Assembly: GCF_012273515.2 (NCBI RefSeq)
Contig: NZ_CP050975.2
Coordinates: 2,604,001 to 2,668,000 of the forward strand
Source: Streptomyces sp. RPA4-2
GTDB lineage: Bacteria > Actinomycetota > Actinomycetes > Streptomycetales > Streptomycetaceae
Reading direction: 5' to 3'
DNA length: 64,000 bases
Position 1 is the first letter of the stretch; each line of letters opens with the position of its first letter. The position numbers and the translations under genes are program-made. The notes beneath the pieces were generated by a model that worked only from the letters and a program-made list of their open reading frames with translations, was not told the DNA's origin and searched no databases. Positions 27,089-36,135 of the stretch are shown piece after piece.

Positions 27089-27152
27089 CCCTATGGGTCA
27101 CTCCGATGGTATCCGGAGGAGGAGCCATGCCTCACATCCGGTTGACGCCGGT

Positions 27153-27182
27153 CCCACTACCTGGACATTTGTCATTTGATCA
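27153..27182 (-). promoter_or_regulatory. Candidate trpC promoter
   Basis: On the minus strand TTGATC (27182-27177), 18 nt, then TAGTGG (27158-27153). The -35 is good and the -10 imperfect. The sequence between is locally AT-rich, unlike its surroundings. Transcription would start about 135 nt before trpC. Confidence 0.35.
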
Positions 27183-27626
27183 AGGGTGCAGCCAGCCACC
27201 GAAGGGCAGGTTCCGGACAACCGTGAAAATCAGCGCCAAGGCGCCGACGCTCCACAGCTGCACGGGTCCCAGGTCGGTCCGCGGTGGCAGGCCGCGTGCC
27301 GAACGGACCACCCAGACGGTCCACACCGCCGCGAAGGCCATATAGCCCACGACGGCGAGCGCGTTGTCCGTGAGCGCCGTGGCGAGGTCCCCGTGCACGA
27401 AGGCGTGCGCACTGCGCAGACCGCCGCAGCCGGGGCAGTACACGCCCGTGAAGCGCAGCAGCGGGCAGACGGGGTAGTGCCCCGGCTGGTTGGGGTCCAC
27501 GGCCCCGACGTACGCGAAGGCGGCCACGACGGCCCCGAGCACGCCGACCGGGACGCCGAGGCGCCGCAGTACGAGCGGGACGCGCGTGCGCGGTGCCCTC
27601 TGGGTTTCGGCGTTCACGTCACGCAT
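27180..27626 (-). CDS. DUF2752 membrane protein
   Basis: 148 aa. CPLLRFTGVYCPGCGGLRSAHAFVHGDLATAL (about residues 53-85) is the DUF2752 signature, with paired cysteines that may bind a ligand or form a disulfide. Three membrane segments lie at about 24-44, 88-108 and 122-142, and it ends with RNLPFGGWL. Function is not known. Inside the trp supercluster, between trpE and trpC, it belongs to a trio of small membrane proteins on the same strand. Confidence 0.85.
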   Translation of the reverse strand: MRDVNAETQRAPRTRVPLVLRRLGVPVGVLGAVVAAFAYVGAVDPNQPGHYPVCPLLRFTGVYCPGCGGLRSAHAFVHGDLATALTDNALAVVGYMAFAAVWTVWVVRSARGLPPRTDLGPVQLWSVGALALIFTVVRNLPFGGWLHP

Positions 27627-27667
27627 TCTGCCCCTCTCGCGTGCGGGGCGCGCGTCACGGACACGCG

Positions 27668-27697
27668 AGAGGCGGTCCCGGCACCGGGACCGCCTCT
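27668..27697. terminator. Terminator after the HGxxPAAW gene
   Basis: AGAGGCGGTCCCGG (27668-27681) and CCGGGACCGCCTCT (27684-27697) are exact complements, a 13-14-bp stem with a tiny loop. It lies 16 bp past the stop of the upstream gene on the minus strand and before DUF2752, so these two genes are probably not one transcript unit. Confidence 0.75.
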
Positions 27698-27713
27698 GGA
27701 GAAGTTGCTCGGG

Positions 27714-27965
27714 TCAGCTCTCGGCGCCGACGGCCTCACGGACGGGCGGGGTGGAAGCGGACGCGGTGCTGGCCTTCGGCTGGCCCAGACCCGCCGCCCG
27801 CATCGCCATGCCGACGACACCGCCGAGCAGAACGATGACCATGCCGGCCCAGAAGCCCAGCGGGTCGGCCATCACCATGAAGGCACCGGAGACGCAGAAA
27901 CCGATGAAGGCGATGATGACACCGGTCCAGGCGGCCGGGGTGTGACCGTGGCTGCTGCCCGCCAT
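27714..27965 (-). CDS. Small HGxxPAAW-motif membrane protein
   Basis: 83 aa; ATG chosen because GAGGAG lies 6 nt upstream. After the N-terminal SSHGHTPAAWTGV motif come two membrane helices (about 11-31 and 36-56) with ADPLGFWAGM between them, then a Ser/Ala/Thr-rich tail. Proteins with this motif are common next to trp genes in Streptomyces, and their role is unknown. The tiny size and two-helix hairpin suggest a partner for a larger membrane complex. Confidence 0.85.
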   Translation of the reverse strand: MAGSSHGHTPAAWTGVIIAFIGFCVSGAFMVMADPLGFWAGMVIVLLGGVVGMAMRAAGLGQPKASTASASTPPVREAVGAES

Positions 27966-28147
27966 GTCTTGCTCCTCGTTGCTGTGTGCGTGTGTGAGTC
28001 GGACGCTCACAGTCCATTGTCCCGTACTCGGACGTCCATCGTGAGCGCGGGGGTCGCTCGTCACACGTCTGATGCGTCACGTCGTGACCGAGTCCGGGGC
28101 CCAGGGCCCGCTGAAGGCCCTGGGGGAGAGCCCGAAGGGCCTGGGGC

Positions 28148-28801
28148 CTAGGTCCCGGCCGGATCCGGCCCCGTGGGGTCCTCGCCGCGGTCGAGGGCCT
28201 TCCAGAGGTCCTCGGGCCGGTCGGGTTCGACAGGTCTGGCCTTGCGCGGCCGGGGTGTCCCGTCCCGCTCGTAGCGCCCCGACATCGCGGGCCACAGCCG
28301 TCCGTAGCGCAGGGCGAGCAGCCCGGCGATGAGGATGAGGGCACCGCCCGCCGCGGCGACGTAAGGCCAGGCGGTGTGGCTGAGGGCGTCCGCGGTGGCG
28401 GCGGTGTCGCCGGACGCGGCCGCGGCCTTCTCGTCGAGCGCGGAGTCGTCGCCGGCGCCGAGCACGGCCGCGACGACCGCGCCCGCTCCGGAGAGCGCGA
28501 GCAGCGCCGAGACCAGCAGGCGTCCGGAGCGGCGGACGGCGAAGACGGCGACGAGCGCGGCGAGGCCCACCACGGCGAGCGCCGCGGGCACTCCCGTGAC
28601 GTCGCTGCCCCTGGCGGTCAGCGGGAAGGCGCCGCCGGCGACCGTCGCCGTGCCCTGCGACCAGGTCTGCCGGGTGGCGAGCAGGGCCACTGCCGCGCCG
28701 AGGGCGCCGCAGAGCAGGGCGATGCCAAGGCTGCGGCGGCCGGCCCGGGCGGGGCCGGCGGCTTCGGATCGGGGGGGAGGTACGGCAGTCACGTACCCCA
28801 C
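28148..28801 (-). CDS. Trp-region conserved membrane protein, TIGR02234/Trp_oprn_chp family
   Basis: 217 aa (or 214 from the GTG at 28792). TRQTWSQGTA after the first membrane helix (about 24-44), followed by three more helices and a basic, Pro-rich cytoplasmic tail, fits the actinobacterial 'tryptophan operon conserved hypothetical' family. It starts about 50 bp after trpE on the same strand. It carries no catalytic motif that I recognise. Conserved linkage with trpE suggests a link to tryptophan or anthranilate handling, but no function has been shown that I know of. Confidence 0.85.
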   Translation of the reverse strand: MGYVTAVPPPRSEAAGPARAGRRSLGIALLCGALGAAVALLATRQTWSQGTATVAGGAFPLTARGSDVTGVPAALAVVGLAALVAVFAVRRSGRLLVSALLALSGAGAVVAAVLGAGDDSALDEKAAAASGDTAATADALSHTAWPYVAAAGGALILIAGLLALRYGRLWPAMSGRYERDGTPRPRKARPVEPDRPEDLWKALDRGEDPTGPDPAGT

Positions 28802-28853
28802 TATCGCCTGAACCCCGGGCGAACCGTCACCCGGGGTTCACGTGAGCCTTGTC

Positions 28854-30341
28854 CTACTGGCCGAGCCGGTTGGCCGTGTGCACCGCGCGCAGGACGGCGG
28901 CCGCCTTGTTGCGGCACTCGTCGTCCTCGGCGACGGGGTCCGAGTCCGCGACGATTCCGGCGCCCGCCTGCACGTACGCGGTGCCGTCGCGCAGCAGGGC
29001 CGTACGGATGGCGATGGCCGTGTCGGAGTCGCCCGCGAAGTCGAGGTAGCCGACGCAACCGCCGTACACCCCGCGCCGGGAGGGCTCCAGTTCGTCGATG
29101 ATCTGCATCGCGCGTGGCTTGGGGGCGCCGGAGAGGGTGCCCGCGGGGAAGCAGGCGGTGAGGACGTCGAAGGCCGTGCGGCCCGCCGCGACCCGGCCGG
29201 TGACGGTGGAGACGATGTGCATGACGTGCGAGTACCGCTCGATGGACATGAAGTCGACGACCTCAACCGAGCCGGGCTCGCAGACCCGTCCGAGGTCGTT
29301 GCGTCCGAGGTCGACGAGCATCAGGTGCTCGGCGCGCTCCTTGGGGTCGGCGATCAGCTCGTCGGCGAGGGCCTGGTCCTCCTGGACGGTGGCGCCGCGC
29401 GGCCGGGTGCCCGCGATGGGGTGCACCATCGCCTGCCCGTCCTCGACCTTCACGAGGGCCTCCGGGGACGACCCGACGACGTCGAACCCGTCGAAGCGGA
29501 AGAGGTACATGTACGGGGACGGATTCGTCGCCCGCAGCACCCGGTACACGTCCAGCGCGCTGGCCGTGCACGGTGTCTCGAAGCGCTGGGACGGCACGAC
29601 CTGGAAGGCCTCGCCCGCCCTGATGCGTTCCTTGACGTCCTCGACGGCACGCTGGAAGTCGGGGCCGCCCCACAGCGCGGTGTACTCGGGCAGCTCGGAG
29701 GGCGGCAGCGCGGCGGGGGGCTGCGAGACGGCGCGCGAGAGGTCGGCCTCCATGGCGTCGAGGCGCGCGATCGCGTCGGCGTAGGCCTCGTCGACACCGG
29801 TGTCGAGGTCGTTGTGGTTGATCGCGTTGGCGATCAGCTGGACCGAGCCGTCCCAGTGGTCCATGACCGCGAGGTCGCTGGTGAGCAGCATGGTCAGCTC
29901 GGGGAGCTTCAGGTCGTCGCGCTCGCCGGGGCCGATCTTCTCCAGGCGGCGGACGATGTCGTAGCCCAGATAGCCGACCATGCCGCCGGTGAACGGGGGC
30001 AGGCCCTCGCCGCGCGGGGTGTGGAGCGCCTCGATGGTGGCGCGCAGGGCGGCGAGCGGATCGCCCTCGACGGGGACACCGACGGGCGGGGTGCCCTGCC
30101 AGTGGGCCTGCCCGTCGCGCTCCGTGAGGGTGGCGTGGCTGCGGACGCCCACGAAGGAGTAGCGGGACCAGGCGAAGGAGGCGCGGCCGTTCTCCGCGGA
30201 CTCCAGGAGGAAGGTGCCGGGACGCTCCGCGGCCAGCTTGCGGTACAGCGCGACCGGCGTGTCGCCGTCCGCGAGGAGCTTGCGGCTGACGGGGATGACA
30301 CGGCGGTCGGTGGCCAGCTTGCGGAAGGTCTCGAGGTCCAT
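28854..30341 (-). CDS. trpE: Anthranilate synthase component I
   Basis: 495 aa from the ATG 11 nt after hisI. It makes anthranilate from chorismate with ammonia from a separate glutaminase (TrpG), which is not in this window. The N-terminal LLES motif (in [12 protein letters not shown]) is the tryptophan feedback site. [22 protein letters not shown] and [21 protein letters not shown] are catalytic-domain motifs. There is no room for an attenuator between hisI and trpE, so it probably shares the hisI transcript. Confidence 0.97.
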   Translation of the reverse strand: MDLETFRKLATDRRVIPVSRKLLADGDTPVALYRKLAAERPGTFLLESAENGRASFAWSRYSFVGVRSHATLTERDGQAHWQGTPPVGVPVEGDPLAALRATIEALHTPRGEGLPPFTGGMVGYLGYDIVRRLEKIGPGERDDLKLPELTMLLTSDLAVMDHWDGSVQLIANAINHNDLDTGVDEAYADAIARLDAMEADLSRAVSQPPAALPPSELPEYTALWGGPDFQRAVEDVKERIRAGEAFQVVPSQRFETPCTASALDVYRVLRATNPSPYMYLFRFDGFDVVGSSPEALVKVEDGQAMVHPIAGTRPRGATVQEDQALADELIADPKERAEHLMLVDLGRNDLGRVCEPGSVEVVDFMSIERYSHVMHIVSTVTGRVAAGRTAFDVLTACFPAGTLSGAPKPRAMQIIDELEPSRRGVYGGCVGYLDFAGDSDTAIAIRTALLRDGTAYVQAGAGIVADSDPVAEDDECRNKAAAVLRAVHTANRLGQ

Positions 30342-30352
30342 GGCGGATGACC

Positions 30353-30754
30353 TTACTGACCTGGTGACGTCGCGTCGGTGACGGCGTCCTTGAGCAGTAC
30401 GTCGGCGTCGAAGCAGGTGCGCTCCCCGGTGTGGCAGGCGGCGCCGACCTGGTCGACCCGGACGAGGAGGGTGTCGGCGTCGCAGTCGAGCGCCACGGAC
30501 TTCACCCACTGGAAGTGGCCGGAGGTGTCGCCCTTCACCCAGTACTCCCCGCGGCTGCGCGACCAGTACGTGCAGCGGCCCGTGGTGAGCGTGCGGTGCA
30601 GTGCCTCGTCATCCATCCAGCCGAGCATCAGCACCTCACCGGTGTCGTACTGCTGGGCGATGGCGGGGACGAGTCCGTCGGCGCCGCGCTTGAGGCGCGC
30701 GGCGATCTCGGGGTCGAGGCTGCTGGGCCCGCTGGGCGGGGGCGTGCTGGTCAT
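30353..30754 (-). CDS. hisI: Phosphoribosyl-AMP cyclohydrolase
   Basis: 133 aa from the ATG at 30754; one at 30763 is also possible, and neither has a clear ribosome site. It opens the adenine ring of PR-AMP, the third step of histidine synthesis. The metal ligands are in [15 protein letters not shown] (the DCDAD triad) and [34 protein letters not shown] is the central signature. It lacks the HisE domain of fused enzymes. It is separated from the main his cluster by a convergent gene and stands directly before trpE. Confidence 0.95.
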   Translation of the reverse strand: MTSTPPPSGPSSLDPEIAARLKRGADGLVPAIAQQYDTGEVLMLGWMDDEALHRTLTTGRCTYWSRSRGEYWVKGDTSGHFQWVKSVALDCDADTLLVRVDQVGAACHTGERTCFDADVLLKDAVTDATSPGQ

Positions 30755-30872
30755 GGAGACCATTGTGCCGCGCCGGTGGGACGCGTCCGGCGGTTGTCCA
30801 CAGGCCGGACCTCGTGTCCCCCCGGTGTCCCCAGGACGCCTCCCTCCACTGGGCGGAGTGCCGGGGCGGTCG

Positions 30873-30878
30873 TAGGCT
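30873..30878 (+). promoter_or_regulatory. -10 box TAGGCT of a leaderless transcript
   Basis: TAGGCT ends 7 nt before the ATG at 30886, and no Shine-Dalgarno sequence is present. Transcription would then start at or next to the ATG. The -35 region is weak. Confidence 0.5.
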
Positions 30879-30885
30879 TACCGGC

Positions 30886-31521
30886 ATGTCGACCCATGCC
30901 AAGCGTGAACGACTTCTGCTCGCCGACCTGTTGGAGACCGCGGGTCCGAACGCCCCCACCCTGTGCGAGGGCTGGAACACCCGTGACCTCGCCGCGCACG
31001 TGGTGGTGCGCGAGCGCCGTGCCGACGCCGCGGGCGGGCTGCTGATCAAGCAGCTCGCGCCGCGCCTGGAGCGGGTGCAGGCGGAGTTCGCGGAGAAGCC
31101 GTACGAGGAGCTGATCCAGCTGATCCGTACGGGGCCGCCGCGGCTCTCGCCCTTCTCACTGAAGCAGATCGACGAGGCGTCGAACACGGTGGAGTTCTAC
31201 GTCCACACCGAGGACGTACGGCGGGCGCGGCCCGACTGGACGCCGCGCGAGCTGGACCCGGTCTTCCAGGACGCCCTGTGGTCCCGGCTGGAGCGCACGG
31301 CGCGGCTGGCCGGCCGGGGCGCCCCGACCGGACTGGTGCTGCGCCGCCCGGACGGGCAGACGGCGGTCGCGCACAAGGGCACGCCGGTCGTGACCGTGAC
31401 CGGTGAACCCTCGGAGCTGCTGATGTTCGCGTTCGGGCGGCAGAAGGCGGCGGACGTGGAGCTGGCCGGCGACGAGGACGCGATCGCGAAGCTGCACGAC
31501 ACGAAGCAGCTCGGGATCTGA
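30886..31521 (+). CDS. TIGR03085 family metal-binding protein (DinB-like)
   Basis: 211 aa. The N-terminal half ERLLLADLLETAGPNAPTLCEGWNTRDLAAHVVVRERR has the helix pattern and His/Trp placement of the mycothiol-dependent maleylpyruvate isomerase N-terminal (DinB-like) fold, with later ASNTVEFYVHTEDVRRA supplying further metal-site His residues. Such proteins are four-helix metal binders that may use mycothiol; this subfamily has no assigned reaction. It is the only plus-strand gene inside the his/trp block and converges on hisF. Confidence 0.82.
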   Translation: MSTHAKRERLLLADLLETAGPNAPTLCEGWNTRDLAAHVVVRERRADAAGGLLIKQLAPRLERVQAEFAEKPYEELIQLIRTGPPRLSPFSLKQIDEASNTVEFYVHTEDVRRARPDWTPRELDPVFQDALWSRLERTARLAGRGAPTGLVLRRPDGQTAVAHKGTPVVTVTGEPSELLMFAFGRQKAADVELAGDEDAIAKLHDTKQLGI

Positions 31522-31633
31522 CCGCGGGGCAGGCTCCGGGGCGTCAGGCCCCGGGCGGCCCCCTCCCGCCCTGTCACCGCCCGGCCCCCACCGCCCGGCC
31601 GCCGAGGCCCGGCGGCGGCTGATCGCGGCATCG

Positions 31634-31686
31634 GGTTCGGCGGGGTCGGCGGGGTCGGCGGATTCAGTGGGGTCGGCGGGTTCAGC
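31634..31686. repeat. 9-bp minisatellite after hisF
   Basis: On the minus strand six units of a 9-mer CCGCYGAMC/CCGCCGACC follow the hisF stop. The first unit overlaps the stop codon. It fills part of the 160-bp gap between two convergent genes. No hairpin is evident, so its role, if any, is unknown. Confidence 0.6.
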
Positions 31687-32437
31687 GGACGGGATGCCCC
31701 GCCCCTCGCAGCGTCTCCTTCACCTCGCCGATCCGCAGATCCCCGAAGTGGAAGACGGACGCGGCGAGCACCGCGTCGGCGCCCGCGCCGACGGCGGGCG
31801 GGAAGTCGGCGAGCCGGCCCGCGCCACCGCTGGCGATCAGCGGCACGGTGATGTGCTTGCGGACGGCCTCGATCATCTCGATGTCGTAGCCGTCCTTCGT
31901 GCCGTCCGCGTCCATCGAGTTGAGCAGGATCTCGCCCGCGCCCAGCTCGGCGGCCCGGTGGGCCCACTCGACGGCGTCGATGCCGGTGCCCTTGCGGCCC
32001 CCGTGGGTGGTGACCTCGAAGGAACCGCTCTCCGTGCGCCGGGCGTCCACCGACAGCACGAGGACCTGACGGCCGAAACGCTCGGCGATCTCACGGATGA
32101 GGTCGGGCCGGGCGATCGCGGCCGTGTTGACCCCGACCTTGTCCGCGCCCGCCCGCAGCAGCTTGTCCACGTCCTCGGCGGTGCGCACCCCGCCGCCCAC
32201 GGTCAGCGGGATGAAGACCTGCTCGGCCGTGCGCCGCACCACGTCGTACGTGGTCTCGCGGTTGCCGGAGGACGCGGTGATGTCCAGGAACGTCAGTTCG
32301 TCGGCGCCCTCGGCGTCGTACACCTTGGCCATCTCGACCGGGTCGCCCGCGTCGCGCAGGTTCTGGAAGTTGACGCCCTTGACGACCCGGCCGTTGTCCA
32401 CGTCCAGGCAGGGGATCACTCGTACGGCCAGGGTCAT
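31682..32437 (-). CDS. hisF: Imidazole glycerol phosphate synthase cyclase subunit
   Basis: 251 aa; ATG overlaps the ridA-like stop by 4 bp. It takes ammonia from HisH and closes the imidazole ring, releasing IGP and [32 protein letters not shown] near the N terminus has the catalytic Asp, and [13 protein letters not shown] and [18 protein letters not shown] hold the second Asp and phosphate sites. Last gene of the continuous his block. Confidence 0.97.
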   Translation of the reverse strand: MTLAVRVIPCLDVDNGRVVKGVNFQNLRDAGDPVEMAKVYDAEGADELTFLDITASSGNRETTYDVVRRTAEQVFIPLTVGGGVRTAEDVDKLLRAGADKVGVNTAAIARPDLIREIAERFGRQVLVLSVDARRTESGSFEVTTHGGRKGTGIDAVEWAHRAAELGAGEILLNSMDADGTKDGYDIEMIEAVRKHITVPLIASGGAGRLADFPPAVGAGADAVLAASVFHFGDLRIGEVKETLRGAGHPVR

Positions 32438-32832
32438 GACTGCGTCGCCTCCCGGTACGCCTCCACCTCGACCTCGACGACCAGCCGCGGGTCCACGAGG
32501 CCGGAGACGATGATCATGGATGCGGCGGGGCGGACGGAGTCGAAGAGCTCCTTGTGGGCGCGTCCGACCTCTTCCACGTCCCGGGCATGGGTGAGGTGCA
32601 TACGGGTCCGTACGACGTCGTCGCGGCCGAGTCCGAGCTCTTTCAGCGCGGCGAGCGCGACACCGAAGGAGGTGATCGCCTGCTCGTAGGGGCCGCCGTC
32701 GACGATCGAGCCGTCGATCACGGAGGTGCAGCCGGAGACCAGCACCAGACCGTTGGGAAGTTCCACGGCGCGGGAGTACCCGAAGGTGTCCTCCCAGGGC
32801 GCGCCGCCCGTGACGCGTCGGACGCCGCTCAC
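32434..32832 (-). CDS. RidA family protein
   Basis: 132 aa from a GTG overlapping priA (GTGA), with an ATGA overlap to hisF. The trimeric chorismate-mutase-like fold is seen in [11 protein letters not shown], the conserved Arg in [25 protein letters not shown], and [23 protein letters not shown]. RidA proteins hydrolyse reactive enamines and imines that leak from PLP enzymes. Here the operon and its neighbours encode PLP enzymes (HisC, TrpB), so a damage-control role is a reasonable inference. It might instead be specialised for a histidine-pathway intermediate. Confidence 0.88.
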   Translation of the reverse strand: MSGVRRVTGGAPWEDTFGYSRAVELPNGLVLVSGCTSVIDGSIVDGGPYEQAITSFGVALAALKELGLGRDDVVRTRMHLTHARDVEEVGRAHKELFDSVRPAASMIIVSGLVDPRLVVEVEVEAYREATQS

Positions 32833-33554
32833 CGGGCCACCGCCTCCAGGGCCTCTTCCAGCGTGAACGCCTCCGCGTACAGGGCCTTCCCGACGATCGA
32901 GCCCTCGACGCCGAGGGGCACGAGCGCGGCGATGGCGCGCAGGTCGTCCAGGGAGGAGACCCCGCCGGAGGCGACCACGGGGCGGTCCGTCGCGGCGCAG
33001 ACGTTCCTGAGCAGTTCCAGGTTCGGGCCCTGCAGCGTGCCGTCCTTGGCGATGTCCGTGACTACGTAGCGCGCGCAGCCCTCGGAGTCGAGGCGCTCCA
33101 GCGTCTCGTAGAGGTCGCCGCCGTCGCGGGTCCAGCCCCGTCCGCGCAGTGTCGTGCCGCGTACGTCGAGGCCGACCGCGATCCTGTCGCCGTGCTCGGT
33201 GATGACCTTGGCGACCCATTCGGGGGTCTCCAGGGCGGCGGTGCCGAGGTTGACGCGGGTGCAGCCGGTGGCGAGGGCGGCGGCGAGCGTGTCGTCGTCG
33301 CGGATGCCGCCGGACAGCTCGACCTTGATGTCCATGGCGCCGGCGACCTCGGCGATCAGCTTGCGGTTGTCACCGGTCCCGAAGGCGGCGTCCAGGTCGA
33401 CCAGGTGCAGCCACTCGGCGCCCGAACGCTGCCAGGCGAGGGCGGCCTCCAGGGGGGAGCCGTAAGAAGTTTCCGTCCCCGACTCGCCGTGCACGAGCCG
33501 GACGGCCTGGCCGTCGCGGACGTCGACGGCGGGGAGGAGTTCGAGCTTGCTCAC
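32829..33554 (-). CDS. priA: PriA: bifunctional ProFAR/phosphoribosylanthranilate isomerase
   Basis: 241 aa from a GTG overlapping the hisH stop. The sequence follows the Streptomyces PriA that I know almost residue for residue ([71 protein letters not shown]). PriA catalyses both the HisA step and the TrpF step, and no separate trpF is in this window. The catalytic Asp of the first strand (in PAVDVRDG) and the Asp in [15 protein letters not shown] are present. Confidence 0.95.
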   Translation of the reverse strand: MSKLELLPAVDVRDGQAVRLVHGESGTETSYGSPLEAALAWQRSGAEWLHLVDLDAAFGTGDNRKLIAEVAGAMDIKVELSGGIRDDDTLAAALATGCTRVNLGTAALETPEWVAKVITEHGDRIAVGLDVRGTTLRGRGWTRDGGDLYETLERLDSEGCARYVVTDIAKDGTLQGPNLELLRNVCAATDRPVVASGGVSSLDDLRAIAALVPLGVEGSIVGKALYAEAFTLEEALEAVAR

Positions 33555-34198
33555 AGTGTTCCGATCCAGTTGGTGAGGAGCTGGGCTCCGGCGTCGCCGG
33601 ACTTCTCGGGGTGGAACTGGGTGGCCCACAGCGCGCCGTTCTCGACGGCCGCCACGAAGGGCTCGCCGTGTGTCGCCCAGGTGACCAGGGGCGCGCGGAT
33701 CGCCGGGTTCGTGACGTCCAGGGACCAGTCGTGGACGGCGTACGAGTGGACGAAGTAGAAGCGCGCGTCGGCGCCGAGCCCCGCGAAGAGCCGCGAGTCC
33801 GCCGGTGCCTCGACCGTGTTCCAGCCCATGTGGGGCACGATGTCGGCCTGCAGCGGCTCGACCGAGCCCGGCCACTCGTCCAGGCCCTCGGTCTCCACGC
33901 CGTGCTCGATGCCCCGGGCGAAGAGGATCTGCATGCCGACGCAGATGCCCATCACCGGGCGCCCGCCTGCCAGACGGCGGCCGATGATCCAGTCACCGCG
34001 GGCGTCCCTGAGGCCCTTCATGCAGGCGGCGAAGGCGCCGACGCCCGGCACCAGCAGCCCGTCCGCGTTCATGGCCGTGTCGTAGTCACGGGTGATCTCG
34101 ACGTCGGCGCCGGCGCGGGCGAGGGCGCGCTCGGCGGAGCGCACGTTCCCGAAGCCGTAGTCGAAGACGACGACCTTCCTGGAGCCGCTCAATTCCAC
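33551..34198 (-). CDS. hisH: Imidazole glycerol phosphate synthase glutaminase subunit
   Basis: 215 aa from a GTG ([15 protein letters not shown]) that lies inside the end of the small upstream membrane gene. A class I glutamine amidotransferase: nucleophile in [13 protein letters not shown], His and Glu in [11 protein letters not shown]. It feeds ammonia to HisF. The 10-bp overlap upstream and 4-bp overlap with priA indicate full translational coupling. Confidence 0.95.
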   Translation of the reverse strand: MELSGSRKVVVFDYGFGNVRSAERALARAGADVEITRDYDTAMNADGLLVPGVGAFAACMKGLRDARGDWIIGRRLAGGRPVMGICVGMQILFARGIEHGVETEGLDEWPGSVEPLQADIVPHMGWNTVEAPADSRLFAGLGADARFYFVHSYAVHDWSLDVTNPAIRAPLVTWATHGEPFVAAVENGALWATQFHPEKSGDAGAQLLTNWIGTL

Positions 34199-34353
34199 AC
34201 CGCCAGCCTCATGACCCCCGCGACCAGGCACATCGCGGCGCCGATGGAGAGCAGCACGATGAGGCTCCTGGGCATCTCCTGCTTGACGAAGGAGTAGATG
34301 CCGCCGAGGAGGAAGAGTCCGACGACGATCAGGATGCTCGACAGGCCGGTCAC
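34189..34353 (-). CDS. 54-aa two-helix membrane protein inside the his operon
   Basis: GTG start with GGAAAG 6 nt upstream; 55 codons to a TGA, overlapping hisH by 10 bp. The protein has two hydrophobic helices (about residues 5-19 and 31-47) separated by [13 protein letters not shown], and ends ...RLAVWN. GIYSF-KQ small membrane proteins occur at this place in other Streptomyces as far as I recall. It is too short for usual gene calls and is easy to miss. Coupling to hisH suggests co-production with IGP synthase, but no function is known. Confidence 0.75.
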   Translation of the reverse strand: MTGLSSILIVVGLFLLGGIYSFVKQEMPRSLIVLLSIGAAMCLVAGVMRLAVWN

Positions 34354-34438
34354 AGTGTCTTTCCGTTCGCTTCTGCGCCCGCGTGGCAGGGCGCGGCGGG
34401 CGTCGTCGTGTGCGGCGCGGTGGCCGCTCGGGCCGCGC

Positions 34439-35032
34439 TCACAGCGCGCCCTTCGTGGAGGGGAGGATGCCCGCGGCGCGCGGGTCGCGCTCGGAGGCGT
34501 AGCGCAGCGCCCGGGCCAGGGCCTTGAACTGGCACTCCACGATGTGGTGCGCGTTGCGCCCGTAGGGCACGTGCACGTGCAGCGCGATCTGGGCCTGGGC
34601 GACGAAGGACTCCAGGATGTGCCGGGTCATCGTCGTGTCGTACTCACCGATCATCGGCGCCATGTTCTCGGGCTCGGTGTGCACGAGGTAGGGGCGGCCG
34701 GAGAGGTCGACGGTCACCTGGGCGAGCGACTCGTCCAGCGGGACCGTGCAGTTGCCGAAGCGGTAGATGCCCACCTTGTCGCCGAGCGCCTGCTTGAAGG
34801 CGGCGCCCAGGGCGAGCGCGGTGTCCTCGATGGTGTGGTGCGAGTCGATGTGCAGGTCGCCCTCGGTCTTCACGGTCAGGTCGAACAGACCGTGCCGCCC
34901 GAGCTGGTCGAGCATGTGGTCGTAGAAGCCGACGCCCGTCGACACCTCTACCTGGCCGGACCCGTCGAGGTCGATCTCGACGAGGACCGACGTCTCCTTG
35001 GTCGTCCGCTCCACTCTTCCGACGCGGCTCAT
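34439..35032 (-). CDS. hisB: Imidazoleglycerol-phosphate dehydratase
   Basis: 197 aa, monofunctional (no phosphatase domain). Manganese-binding histidines are in [29 protein letters not shown] and [20 protein letters not shown]. It dehydrates IGP to imidazole acetol phosphate. Its ATG overlaps the hisC stop by 2-4 bp. An 85-bp gap follows before the small membrane gene. Confidence 0.97.
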   Translation of the reverse strand: MSRVGRVERTTKETSVLVEIDLDGSGQVEVSTGVGFYDHMLDQLGRHGLFDLTVKTEGDLHIDSHHTIEDTALALGAAFKQALGDKVGIYRFGNCTVPLDESLAQVTVDLSGRPYLVHTEPENMAPMIGEYDTTMTRHILESFVAQAQIALHVHVPYGRNAHHIVECQFKALARALRYASERDPRAAGILPSTKGAL

Positions 35033-36135
35033 GCGCTCTGCTCCTTCTTCAACTCACGGACCGCGTCCAGGAACGCGTCGTTTTCGGCCGGGGTGCCCGC
35101 GGAGACCCGCAGCCGGCCCGGTACGCCGTTGTCCCGGACCAGGACGCCCCGGTCGAGGATCTTCTGCCACGCTTCGTGGGAGTCCGTGAATCGCCCGAAC
35201 TGCACGAAGTTGGCGTCCGACTCGGTCACCTCGTACCCGATCGCGCGCAGTTCGGTGACCAGCCGGTCCCGCTCGCCCTTCAGGCGCTCCACGTAGGCCA
35301 GCAGGGTGTCGGTGTGCTCCAGGGCGGCCAGGGCCGTGGCCTGGGTGACGGCCGACAGGTGGTACGGCAGCCGTACGAGCTGCACGGCGTCGACGACCGC
35401 CGGGTGCGCGGCGAGATAGCCCAGGCGCAGCCCGGCCGCGCCGAACGCCTTCGACATCGTGCGGGAGACGACGAGATTCGGCCGTCCTTCGAGCAGCGGC
35501 AGCAGCGAGTCGCCGTGGCTGAACTCGACGTAGGCCTCGTCCACGATCACCATCGACGGCCTGGCCGCCTGTGCGGCCTCGTACAGCGCGACGACCGTCT
35601 CGCGCGGCAGCGCGTTGCCGGTGGGGTTGTTGGGGGTGGTGAGGAAGACGACGTCGGGGCGGTGCTCTGCGACGGCCCGCTCGGCGGCGGCGGGGTCGAT
35701 GGTGAAGTCCTCGTCGCGCGGGCCGGCGATCCAGCCGGTGCCGGTGCCGCGCGCGATCAGCGCGTGCATCGAGTACGAGGGCTCGAAGCCGATCGCCGTA
35801 CGGCCGGGTCCGCCGAAGGTCTGCAGCAGCTGCTGGATGACCTCGTTCGAGCCGTTGGCCGCCCAGACGTTCTCGACGCCGACCCGGTGTCCGCCGGTCC
35901 TCGTCAGGTACCTGGCCAGCTCGGTGCGCAGCTGCACGGCGTCCCGGTCGGGGTAGCGGTTGAGGTCGCGGGCGGCCTCACGCACCCGCTCGGCGATCCG
36001 CTCGACGAGGGGTTCGGGCAGCGGGTAGGGGTTCTCGTTGGTGTTCAGCCGTACGGCGACGTCGAGCTGGGGCGCGCCGTAGGGGGACTTGCCGCGCAGC
36101 TCGTCCCGTACGGGGAGATCGTCGATGCCGGTCAC
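35029..36135 (-). CDS. hisC: Histidinol-phosphate aminotransferase
   Basis: 368 aa from a GTG overlapping the hisD stop (GTGA). A fold-type I PLP enzyme: [43 protein letters not shown] and the PLP lysine in [17 protein letters not shown]. It makes L-histidinol phosphate from imidazole acetol phosphate and glutamate. Length and motifs are normal. Confidence 0.97.
   Translation of the reverse strand: MTGIDDLPVRDELRGKSPYGAPQLDVAVRLNTNENPYPLPEPLVERIAERVREAARDLNRYPDRDAVQLRTELARYLTRTGGHRVGVENVWAANGSNEVIQQLLQTFGGPGRTAIGFEPSYSMHALIARGTGTGWIAGPRDEDFTIDPAAAERAVAEHRPDVVFLTTPNNPTGNALPRETVVALYEAAQAARPSMVIVDEAYVEFSHGDSLLPLLEGRPNLVVSRTMSKAFGAAGLRLGYLAAHPAVVDAVQLVRLPYHLSAVTQATALAALEHTDTLLAYVERLKGERDRLVTELRAIGYEVTESDANFVQFGRFTDSHEAWQKILDRGVLVRDNGVPGRLRVSAGTPAENDAFLDAVRELKKEQSA

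Noticed and set aside
27013..27179. Classical tryptophan attenuator before trpC
   Set aside because: No short frame with consecutive Trp codons and no terminator/antiterminator pair was found on reading the leader; likewise none fits between hisI and trpE.
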